DNA of 32,400 nt from Anaerolineaceae bacterium UBA4775 (GTDB lineage Bacteria; Chloroflexota; Anaerolineae; Anaerolineales; Anaerolineaceae): positions 1-32,400 of the forward strand of contig DHHJ01000031.1 of assembly GCA_002403205.1 (NCBI GenBank), written 5' to 3'. Both the position numbers and the translations under genes were made by a program. Under the pieces are notes generated by a model. The model was not told the origin of the DNA and ran no database searches. It worked only from the letters and a program-made list of their open reading frames with translations. This document shows positions 23,901-30,375 of the stretch, in pieces; position 1 is the first letter of the stretch; every line of letters starts with the position of its first letter.

Positions 23901-25359
23901 TGATGATGTTGCCGGACAATCGCTTTCGGAGCGGCTGTTCGGGCGTGTGCTGGCTGAGCGGATCATCAATCCGGCTACTGGTGAGATCATTTTCAACCAG
24001 AATGATCTGCTGACCCACGACAGGGTCAAGACCATCGTGAACCTCGGGATTCCCACAATCAAGGTGCGCTCGCCGTTGACCTGTGAAATGGTGCATGGCA
24101 TCTGCGCCAACTGTTATGGCGTCGATCTTGGCCGGGGTGACATGGTCAAGCTCGGCTCAACCGTCGGGATCATCGCAGCCCAGTCCATTGGCGAACCAGG
24201 CACGCAACTCACATTGCGCACCTTCCACACCGGTGGTGTGGCAGCCGGCGGTGACATCACCACGGGCCTTCCCCGGGTGGAAGAGCTGTTTGAAGCCCGC
24301 AAGGCACCAAAGGGTGAAGCGGTTATTTCACGGATTGCCGGAACAGCCCATATCATTTATTCAGAGAAGTACACAGACCAGCGGATTGTGCGGGTGGATC
24401 ACAGTGAGATGGTCTCCGATGAATACGAAATTCCTGAAGACTGGAAGATCGAGGTCGGTGAGGAGGATGAAGTTGAAATCGGGACAACCCTGGCCTCGCA
24501 GGATGAAGCGATCATCAAAGCGCAGCGCAGCGGCCGTGTCAGGATTGAAGAGCACAAGGTGATTGTTTCCTATGAAGTTAAAGAATCGGAAGAATACGAT
24601 ATTCCGACCACCTCACGGCTGATCATCCAGGAAGGTGAGAAAATCGAACCCGGTCAACCTCTGACCGAAGGCTCTCTGAACCCCCACACCATTCTGCGGA
24701 TCAAAGGTCGGGATGCCTGTCAGCACTACCTGATGCTTGAAATCCAACAGGTGTATCGCACCCAGGGACAGAACATCAACGATAAGCATTTTGAGGTGAT
24801 CATCAATAAGATGCTGGGTAAGGTGATGATCCTCCAGCCGGGAGATTCGCCATACCTGCCCCAGGATCTGGTCAACAGGTTAGAGATCCGGCGGGTGAAC
24901 GAAGAGCTGGCCGCACAAGGTAAACGGCCTGCCCGCTATGTTGAAATTTTGCTTGGCATCACAAAAGCAGCCCTGGAAACGGATTCGTTCCTCTCAGCCT
25001 CTTCCTTCCAGCATACGATCAAGGTGCTGTCCGCTGCTGCAGTAGCATCTCGGGAAGATCCGCTGTTTGGCCTGAAGGAAAACATCATGATTGGGAAGTT
25101 GATCCCCGCGGGTACCGGTTTTGAGCCGGGACAGTTTACGGACGAAATACCGGGCGGTCCATTGGATAATGATGCCCTTGAGGGCCGTGTGCTTGACCTG
25201 TTTGAATCCGGGAGCGATGATATGGATCTTTTCGATGATGAAGACCTCGATGAGATCGACGAACTCGATGCCGATCTCTTGGAAGATGATGAGGACGAGA
25301 CAGAGGACGGTGATTTAGACGATGATTTTGAAGAGGAAGATCCAGACGACATGGATTAA
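20962..25359 (+). CDS. rpoC: DNA-directed RNA polymerase beta-prime subunit
   Basis: This is the catalytic beta-prime subunit. Zinc site 1 is C59, C61, C74 and C77; the active-site NADFDGDQ motif (627-634) carries the Mg-binding Asp residues 629, 631 and 633. Zinc site 2 is C969, C1041, C1048 and C1051, followed by the trigger-loop region with SIGEPGTQLTLRTFHTGG. Between about residues 140 and 325, where many bacteria have a short link, there is an insertion of two predicted coiled coils around a small globular piece (about 222-250). The C-terminus is an acidic tail in which 32 of 48 residues are Asp or Glu. The start is GTG 20962 with GGAGG 6 nt upstream. rpoB is not immediately upstream; a sensor kinase is. 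A strong terminator follows. Confidence 0.99.
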   Translation: METKGLKALRIGLASPEVIHSWSYGEVLKPETINYRRLRPEKDGLFDEAIFGPTRDYQCYCGKYKNPRYKGIICDKCNVEVTRSAVRRERMGHIDLAAPVAHIWYTRRIPSFLGLMLNISRRNLDRVLYFAQYIVTYVDEEARQKALKRLDDEISLSERELGEKINAQIAEEKKNRDKALKELEIQHNQLKESYDEQIGKRIDPVIKEGQRLESEIQTRMGKKIRKAIVFNALDKEEMIVEVGEDVGSSHLSQVQDIVKEMIEDLETDLKQQRDRELEHLVIQKAEIKAKSEMRMEELRNELVDQAEESQTESASLRDELYELEPFTFLSEARYRELKSRWGQVFRADMGAEAFYDILKRIDLDALSEELWEEIRTTRSKQKRKKATRRLGVIESFRRSSNKPEWIILTVLPVIPPDLRPMVQLDGGRFATSDLNDLYRRVINRNNRLKRLLELGAPDVIVRNEKRMLQESVDSLIDNSQRGKALSRRGRRELRSLSDMLKGKKGRFRRNLLGKRVDYSGRSVIVVGPYLKLHQCGLPKSMALELYRPFVISRLVSQEYAANIKGARRFIERNRPEVWETLEEVIKERPVLLNRAPTLHRLGIQAFEPILIEGSAIQLHPLVTTAFNADFDGDQMAVHVPLSEKAVTEARELMLATKNLLKPANGEPIISPSKDMVLGVYYLTMTLDQEHKGDGRAFSDIDEVMMAYDLGQLDVHANIKLRTETWYDAEDNRMLEPEVRVIDTTVGRVIFNNSLTERMRFYNHVLDKGGVKDLIAEVYEICGQEETCLIADRVKEIGFLYATRSGSTIAVADITVPEAKKDIVRNAQESVDVISRDFRRGLLTEQERDEKTIEVWQETTDKVAKAVKEALDPTGDLATMANCGASKGGFNSIAQLAGMRGLMADPAGRIIPMPIRSNFREGLTALEYFISTHGARKGLADTALRTADAGYLTRRLVDVAQDIIVNAEDCGTDNGVWINASDDVAGQSLSERLFGRVLAERIINPATGEIIFNQNDLLTHDRVKTIVNLGIPTIKVRSPLTCEMVHGICANCYGVDLGRGDMVKLGSTVGIIAAQSIGEPGTQLTLRTFHTGGVAAGGDITTGLPRVEELFEARKAPKGEAVISRIAGTAHIIYSEKYTDQRIVRVDHSEMVSDEYEIPEDWKIEVGEEDEVEIGTTLASQDEAIIKAQRSGRVRIEEHKVIVSYEVKESEEYDIPTTSRLIIQEGEKIEPGQPLTEGSLNPHTILRIKGRDACQHYLMLEIQQVYRTQGQNINDKHFEVIINKMLGKVMILQPGDSPYLPQDLVNRLEIRRVNEELAAQGKRPARYVEILLGITKAALETDSFLSASSFQHTIKVLSAAAVASREDPLFGLKENIMIGKLIPAGTGFEPGQFTDEIPGGPLDNDALEGRVLDLFESGSDDMDLFDDEDLDEIDELDADLLEDDEDETEDGDLDDDFEEEDPDDMD

Positions 25360-25387
25360 CCTTTTCGTCTAATTTTCTGATAAAATG

Positions 25388-25418
25388 AAAAATCCCGGTT
25401 TTAACCCCGGGATTTTTT
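25388..25418 (+). terminator. Rho-independent terminator after rpoC
   Basis: AAAAATCCCGG (25388-25398) pairs over 11 bp with CCGGGATTTTT (25407-25417) around an 8-nt loop, with a run of six Ts. It ends about 60 nt after the rpoC stop. The A/T symmetry means it could work in both orientations, and the loop overlaps the likely gyrA -35 box. Confidence 0.85.
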
Positions 25419-25428
25419 ATGATATAAT
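25400..25428 (+). promoter_or_regulatory. Putative promoter of gyrA, overlapping the rpoC terminator
   Basis: A perfect TATAAT (25423-25428) lies 17 nt after TTTAAC (25400-25405), which sits in the terminator loop. A second candidate, TTGACG (25457-25462) with TAGGAT 17 nt later, is weaker. gyrA has a clear AAGGAG (25493-25498) 5 nt before its ATG. Confidence 0.5.
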
Positions 25429-25503
25429 GAAACATATGTTCGTTATTAACTGTTTCTTGACGCCAATCGGGTGAAGGTTTAGGATTGGGCAGAAGGAGCG
25501 AGA

Positions 25504-27942
25504 ATGGATTTAGGCACAGTACGTCCAATCAATATTGACGAAGAAATGCAGCAATCATACCTTGATTATGCGATGAGTGTGATTGTTTCGAGGGCTTTGC
25601 CCGATGCCAGGGACGGTTTGAAACCGGTCCAGCGCCGGATCCTGTATGCCATGTATGATATGGGCCTGCGACCAGCAAGCGCGCATAAAAAATCTGCCAG
25701 GATTGTTGGTGAGGTGTTGGGAAAATACCATCCCCATGGTGATATGGCCGTTTATGATGCCATGGCCCGCCTGGCACAGGATTTTTCGCAACGCTATATG
25801 CTGGTTGAAGGCCAGGGTAACTTCGGCAGTGTGGATGGCGATCCGCCCGCAGCCATGCGGTACACGGAAGCCCGCCTGACAGATATTTCGATGGACATCC
25901 TCCAACAGCTGGGCATGGATACGGTTGATTTCGTTGAAAACTTCGACGGCACCTTGCAAGAACCGGAAGTGCTGCCTTCTTCCATTCCTAACCTGCTGGT
26001 GAACGGTGCGACTGGCATCGCGGTGGCCATGGCCACCAATATCCCCCCGCACAATTTGGGTGAAATTGTGGATGCCCTGGTGATGATGCTGGAAAACTGG
26101 ACGAAAATTGACGATATTGGCGTCGAAGACTTGATGAAACATATCAAGGGTCCGGATTTTCCCACAGGCGGCTTGATCATTACCGACGACCGCACCGACA
26201 CTCTGGCACAAGCCTATGGGAGCGGTAAAGGACGGGTCAGGATGCGCGCCCGGGTGCTCCTGGAGGAAATGAGCCGCGGGCGCAAGCGCATCATTGTTAC
26301 TGAACTGCCCTATTTGACCAATAAATCTTCCCTGATTGAAAAAGTGGCTGAGTTCGTCCGAGATGGCACTTTGGATGGTGTCAGCGATTTGCGTGACGAA
26401 TCGGACCGGCAGGGTATGCGGATTGTGATCGAATTGAACAAATCGGCAAACCCGGATGAGATCCTGCGGACGCTCTACAAGCGCACCACCATGCAGGGCA
26501 CGTTTGGTATCAACATCCTGGCACTGGTCAAGGGCCAGCCGCAGAAACTGAACCTGAAGCAGGCCCTGAAGGTCTTTGTCGATCACCGCCTGGAGGTGGT
26601 TAAACGCCGCAGTGAATTTGAACTCAAGAAGGCAGAGGAGCGCCTGCACATTCTCAATGCATACCTGATCGCATTGGAGAACCTTGATGAAGTCATCAAT
26701 ACCATTCGGCGCTCTCAAAGGGTTGAGACTGCGCGTAGTAACCTCATGCGCAAATTCAACCTGGACGAGGTGCAAGCCCAGGCAATCCTGGATATGCCCT
26801 TGCGGCGCCTGGCTGCGCTGGAGCGCAAGAAAATTGAAGATGAACACAAAGACGTGTCAAAACGGATCAAGGAGTTACAAGGTTTGCTGCGCTCTCCAAA
26901 AAAGATGCGCGAGGTGGTCATTGATGAACTGAAAGCGGTGCGTGAGCGTTATGCGGATCCACGCCGTACACAGATCATTCAGATGGAAGAAGGGGAGACC
27001 GCCATCGATCGGCTCACGACCACCCAGATGATGCCTGAAAAGCATGTGTGGGTGGCTGTCTCCAGGAACAACCGCATTGCCAGGACCGATGAGGATAAAA
27101 CCTTCCGTCAATGGGGCATTGATGCGCCGAAGATGGTGTTGCGCACGACCACCCGGCATACGATTTATCTCGTCGCGGAGAATGGAGAAGCGGCTGCGCT
27201 CTCTGTGCAGGCGCTGCCGATTGCCAGTGAACCCGACAAGGGTACCCTGGTCAGTGCCATTGCACCATTCAGTAACAAACATCAATTGAAACTCATCTTC
27301 TCGGCGCCAGCTGGCCTTGAGGAAGATGATGGTTACGTCATAAGTGTCAGCCGCATGGGGATGGTGAAACGATCACCCCTGAGCGAACTGCCAGGGCCTT
27401 CTGCGCACTTGTTCACACTGGCCAAGATCAACGCAGGCGACGAACTGTGCACCCTGATTTTCACCAAAGGGGAACAGGACGTGGTTTTGGCTACAAAGCA
27501 AGGGATGGGTATCCGCTTCAGCGAGGAAGAAGTCAGGCCGATGGGCTTGGTGGCAGCGGGTGTCAATGGGATTAAACTTCGCGATCAGGATGAAGTTGTC
27601 GGTGGCGGCAATGCTTCTCAGCGGGGCGACATTCTGCTGGTTACAAACCGGGGTAGGGCAAAGCGGATGGACCCTAACCAATTTCCTGCTCAGGGGAGAT
27701 ATGGTTATGGCGTGATCACATGGAAGCTGCCTGAAGGTGAAGCTGTGGTCGGGGCAATGCTCGGGTTGCTGACCTCTAACGGGGTGCTGCATTTCAAAGA
27801 AGCTGCCAGCCGCCTGGTACGCGTGACAGATGCCCCCGAATGCAACCGTATGCAGCGTGGTGAAATCATCATCGATGTAAAGAAGGATGATGAAATCCTT
27901 GAGATGACGATTCCGTGGGATATGGCTTCAATGATTGGTTAA
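25504..27942 (+). CDS. gyrA: Type IIA topoisomerase subunit A (GyrA/ParC)
   Basis: This is the DNA breakage-reunion subunit of gyrase or topoisomerase IV. The 812-aa protein has the winged-helix/tower region with the active-site Tyr120 and Arg119 (AAMRYTEARL), the conserved HPHGD and GNFGS blocks, and IPNLLVNGATGIAV. A six-blade-type C-terminal beta-pinwheel follows from about 500. The residue aligned with E. coli Ser83 is Met81, while the Asp87 equivalent (Asp85) is kept. No canonical GyrA box QRRGG(K/R)G is visible; the place after blade 1 reads TFRQWGIDAPKM (533-544), and the nearest resemblance is QGRYGYG (730-736). The family is certain but gyrase versus Topo IV is not. The start is ATG 25504 with AAGGAG. 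It is followed by a convergent gene 17 nt away. Confidence 0.9.
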   Translation: MDLGTVRPINIDEEMQQSYLDYAMSVIVSRALPDARDGLKPVQRRILYAMYDMGLRPASAHKKSARIVGEVLGKYHPHGDMAVYDAMARLAQDFSQRYMLVEGQGNFGSVDGDPPAAMRYTEARLTDISMDILQQLGMDTVDFVENFDGTLQEPEVLPSSIPNLLVNGATGIAVAMATNIPPHNLGEIVDALVMMLENWTKIDDIGVEDLMKHIKGPDFPTGGLIITDDRTDTLAQAYGSGKGRVRMRARVLLEEMSRGRKRIIVTELPYLTNKSSLIEKVAEFVRDGTLDGVSDLRDESDRQGMRIVIELNKSANPDEILRTLYKRTTMQGTFGINILALVKGQPQKLNLKQALKVFVDHRLEVVKRRSEFELKKAEERLHILNAYLIALENLDEVINTIRRSQRVETARSNLMRKFNLDEVQAQAILDMPLRRLAALERKKIEDEHKDVSKRIKELQGLLRSPKKMREVVIDELKAVRERYADPRRTQIIQMEEGETAIDRLTTTQMMPEKHVWVAVSRNNRIARTDEDKTFRQWGIDAPKMVLRTTTRHTIYLVAENGEAAALSVQALPIASEPDKGTLVSAIAPFSNKHQLKLIFSAPAGLEEDDGYVISVSRMGMVKRSPLSELPGPSAHLFTLAKINAGDELCTLIFTKGEQDVVLATKQGMGIRFSEEEVRPMGLVAAGVNGIKLRDQDEVVGGGNASQRGDILLVTNRGRAKRMDPNQFPAQGRYGYGVITWKLPEGEAVVGAMLGLLTSNGVLHFKEAASRLVRVTDAPECNRMQRGEIIIDVKKDDEILEMTIPWDMASMIG

Positions 27943-27959
27943 TGCTTGGAATGGTGTGA

Positions 27960-29057
27960 TCAGGCTGGCTTGATGAATGAATAGTGGTACCTAATCTGAT
28001 CATCGATCACACCCATTGTGTCCCGCCCTTCGAGCTGACCCCCTGACGCGTCTTTCACCTGCCAGCGAAAATTGTGAATATTACGATCGGCTGTTTCGTC
28101 GATGAGTGAAAATTGCGCCCCAGCGTGCTCATTGATCAGTTTTGCGATCCATTCTCGTATGGCTGCTTGTCCCAACACGGCGCTGCCAGCCCTGATATGC
28201 ACAGCGCTGCGATGATAGAGTTTCACGACATTGTCGGGGTCTTTGCTGTTCAAAGCGTTAATATAGCGGCCTGGAAAGCTTTTCACGACAGCAGGCGAGT
28301 CGTATGCGTAATCCCGCACAAGGTTCCAAAACTGGGGGAGATCACGACGGCAGCCTTCCCAGTACCAAAAGTTGACTGCCGGCAGGTTCAATTTTTGTGC
28401 GACTTGCATGAACTCAAGCACTTCTCTTTCTTGCGGCACCCACCCGTGTTCTTTGAAGGTTGGCCCAGTGGGGATGATCGGTCTGAAAGGTTGGATCTGT
28501 TTGTATTCGTTGATACAGCGTTGCAATTGTGCACCTGCGGTGTTGCGCGATTTCATCCAGTACACCTGGGGCATGTTGTAATCGCAGCGGTCAAGGAATT
28601 GGGAGAAGGGAAAGCTGGCGTGATAGGTGGGAAAGCGGAAAGTGCTCAGAGCGAGCGGCATGCTCCCCAGATTGTTGCGCAGTAAGCTCATGTAGCGGCT
28701 GGCTGCTGCGGCTTTGTTGCGTTCTTTATACTCTTCTTCTGCATTAATCACAAAACCATTCACACCCAGTTCGATAGCCCGCTTGACGGCGATCTCAGCT
28801 TCCTGCACAGGGTAATTTCCGTAAATGTATTGCCAGCCCCACACCGAGACATTCTGTGATTGCAGCTTGCGGATGACGGGCCGGACGTAATCATAACCGT
28901 TCTCGAGGTCAATGTTATAAGGGAAGACGCCATCGGCAATTTTGATCATCACATGGCTCAAACGCGATTCACGCACCAGCTCAGCGATGCGCTCAGGATC
29001 ACCTTGCTCACAATTTTTCACGATCCAGATGTAATAACCCTTGCCAATGAGTTTCAT
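27960..29057 (-). CDS. TIM-barrel glycosidase-like protein fused to a SnoaL/NTF2-like domain
   Basis: This 365-aa cytoplasmic protein has no signal peptide. Residues 1-255 resemble a TIM-barrel glycoside-hydrolase-like fold: GKGYYIWIVKNCEQGDPERI at the start, SHVMIKIADG (34-43), NGFVINAEEEYKE (100-112) with candidate catalytic acids, and YNMPQVYW (160-167). Residues about 265-365 resemble a SnoaL-like NTF2 domain, a small cone fold often binding or modifying hydrophobic ligands. Neither activity is certain; I do not recognise the full-length protein. The ATG has AAGGA upstream and lies 11 nt after the HD-domain gene, so they are co-transcribed. Its 3' end is 17 nt from the convergent gyrA stop, with no visible terminator between. 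Confidence 0.7.
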   Translation of the reverse strand: MKLIGKGYYIWIVKNCEQGDPERIAELVRESRLSHVMIKIADGVFPYNIDLENGYDYVRPVIRKLQSQNVSVWGWQYIYGNYPVQEAEIAVKRAIELGVNGFVINAEEEYKERNKAAAASRYMSLLRNNLGSMPLALSTFRFPTYHASFPFSQFLDRCDYNMPQVYWMKSRNTAGAQLQRCINEYKQIQPFRPIIPTGPTFKEHGWVPQEREVLEFMQVAQKLNLPAVNFWYWEGCRRDLPQFWNLVRDYAYDSPAVVKSFPGRYINALNSKDPDNVVKLYHRSAVHIRAGSAVLGQAAIREWIAKLINEHAGAQFSLIDETADRNIHNFRWQVKDASGGQLEGRDTMGVIDDQIRYHYSFIKPA

Positions 29058-29068
29058 TGCTTATGTCC

Positions 29069-29644
29069 TTATCCGTCAGCCTGGGGTGAGCCGGCCAAAT
29101 CGAGGTCTGCCGCGATGGGTTGCATGGCTTCAATCACGTTGGCGACATGTTCCCAAAGCTCCACTCCCAATTCAGCAGCGCCTTGTTCGATTTCATCACG
29201 GTTGGCACCTGCTGCAAAGGATTTGTCCTTCCACTTCTTTTTCACCGATTTTGGTTTAAGATCATACAATGCGCGGGACGGCCTGACCAGAGCAACCGCA
29301 GTGATCAGACCGGTGATTTCGTCACAAGCAAACAGGGCTTTTTCCATCAAGGTTTCCCGCTTTACACCGGTATGTGGGGCGTGACTGAGCACTGCCTTGA
29401 TGATCTCATCCGGGACGCCGTGTTCCCTGAGGATCGGCTCGCCTGCCTGGGGGTGTTCTTCCATGGTGGGGTGGATTTCCCAATCAAAGTCGTGCAGCAA
29501 CGCGGTCACCGACCATTTTTCCTCATCCTCACCGAATTTACGAGCATAAAAACGCATGGCGGCCTCAACCGCGAGCATGTGCTTGATCAGGTTAGGGCTT
29601 TTGATGTATTCGTGTATGATTTCTAATGCGTTTTCTCTGTTCAT
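29069..29644 (-). CDS. HD-domain metal-dependent phosphohydrolase
   Basis: This 191-aa protein has the HD-superfamily metal ligands H22 (IKHMLAVE), H51-D52 (ALLHDFDWE) and D108 (ALFACDEITG), plus H88/H91 in LSHAPH. It is expected to hydrolyse a phosphomonoester, nucleotide or related substrate; the exact substrate is unknown. The start is ATG at 29644, because AAGGAG lies 6 nt before it; an upstream in-frame start at 29665 would place the Shine-Dalgarno sequence inside the gene. It is followed 11 nt later by the barrel/SnoaL gene. The 74-nt gap after the DUF218 gene contains a weak 6-bp hairpin but no T-run. Confidence 0.85.
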   Translation of the reverse strand: MNRENALEIIHEYIKSPNLIKHMLAVEAAMRFYARKFGEDEEKWSVTALLHDFDWEIHPTMEEHPQAGEPILREHGVPDEIIKAVLSHAPHTGVKRETLMEKALFACDEITGLITAVALVRPSRALYDLKPKSVKKKWKDKSFAAGANRDEIEQGAAELGVELWEHVANVIEAMQPIAADLDLAGSPQADG

Positions 29645-29650
29645 GATCTG

Positions 29651-29656
29651 CTCCTT
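29651..29656 (-). promoter_or_regulatory. Shine-Dalgarno deciding the HD gene start
   Basis: AAGGAG on the minus strand, 6 nt upstream of ATG 29644, selects this start over the in-frame candidate at 29665. Confidence 0.7.
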
Positions 29657-29718
29657 AAATTGCAATATTGATGCCAGTAACGGGCATCTTGGGTATTGAA
29701 GTTTATGATCGGAAAGTT

Positions 29719-30375
29719 CTAAGGGAAGATGGGCTCCGGTTCGCCCAGGATGGGTTCGGGCTGAGCAATCAGGACATCCCAGTATGCTACCGTTGATGCG
29801 AAAATTTCACGAACCCACCAAAAGATGTAACTGCGGCGGTTGTAGTTGGCATCATCGGCTGATACCCCGTTTGCGTCAATTTCAAAGGTGTTACACAGGA
29901 ACAAAGCGCGTGGCAGGTGAAAGGCCTGGGTAACCACAATCACCTGGTCCACCCCGAAGATAGCCCTGGCGCGAAAACAGCTGTCATAGGTCCGTCGGCC
30001 GGCATAATCCAAGACGATATCCTCTGCAGGGATACCCAGGGAAAGGGCATATTCCTGCATGGCACCGGGTTCGTTGTAGTATTGCGAAGAATTGTCACCG
30101 CTCATCAAGAGCTTGGCCACTTTGCCAGTGTTATAAAGCTCAACTGCTGTTTCCACACGGTCACGCAAGACCACACCCGGCGTGCCGTCCCGGTTGAGGC
30201 CAGCGCCTAAAACGAGGGCAACGGGGGCATTGGGTACATCTGCAGGCAGGTATGTTCTCGCTCGGCCTTGAATGAGCATGCCTGTGCGTAGTAACCCGAT
30301 TGCGAAAAAGGTGGCCAGGGCTGTGTAAAGCACCAGGTGAAGGCAAATCCGGAGAAATTTCTGAAGGAAGGTCAT
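29719..30375 (-). CDS. SanA/YdcF-type DUF218 membrane protein
   Basis: This 218-aa protein has one N-terminal membrane helix (about residues 8-33) and a DUF218 domain facing out of the cytoplasm. Signatures are VALVLGAGLNRDGTP, LLMSGDNSS and VVTQAFHLPRALFL, the pattern of SanA/YdcF proteins. SanA affects envelope permeability and vancomycin sensitivity in enterobacteria, and the molecular activity is not settled. The ATG shares an A with the TAA of the upstream lipoprotein gene (TAATG), implying translational coupling. A Glu/Pro-rich C-terminus (PEPILGEPEPIFP) is unusual. An envelope role, perhaps with the coupled lipoprotein, is plausible. Confidence 0.85.
   Translation of the reverse strand: MTFLQKFLRICLHLVLYTALATFFAIGLLRTGMLIQGRARTYLPADVPNAPVALVLGAGLNRDGTPGVVLRDRVETAVELYNTGKVAKLLMSGDNSSQYYNEPGAMQEYALSLGIPAEDIVLDYAGRRTYDSCFRARAIFGVDQVIVVTQAFHLPRALFLCNTFEIDANGVSADDANYNRRSYIFWWVREIFASTVAYWDVLIAQPEPILGEPEPIFP

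Noticed and set aside
25555..26847. A 430-codon open frame antisense to gyrA
   Set aside because: It lies wholly inside the strongly conserved gyrA coding region, has no recognisable domain and is rich in His/Gln as expected of a reverse-complement shadow.
28113..28685. A 190-codon plus-strand open frame opposite the barrel/SnoaL gene
   Set aside because: The minus-strand frame has recognisable domains, a Shine-Dalgarno site and operon spacing; the plus-strand frame has none.
29670..29688. Hairpin GATGCC-N7-GGCATC between the HD and DUF218 genes as a terminator
   Set aside because: The 6-bp stem has no T-run on the minus strand, and the downstream HD gene has no obvious promoter, so readthrough is more likely.
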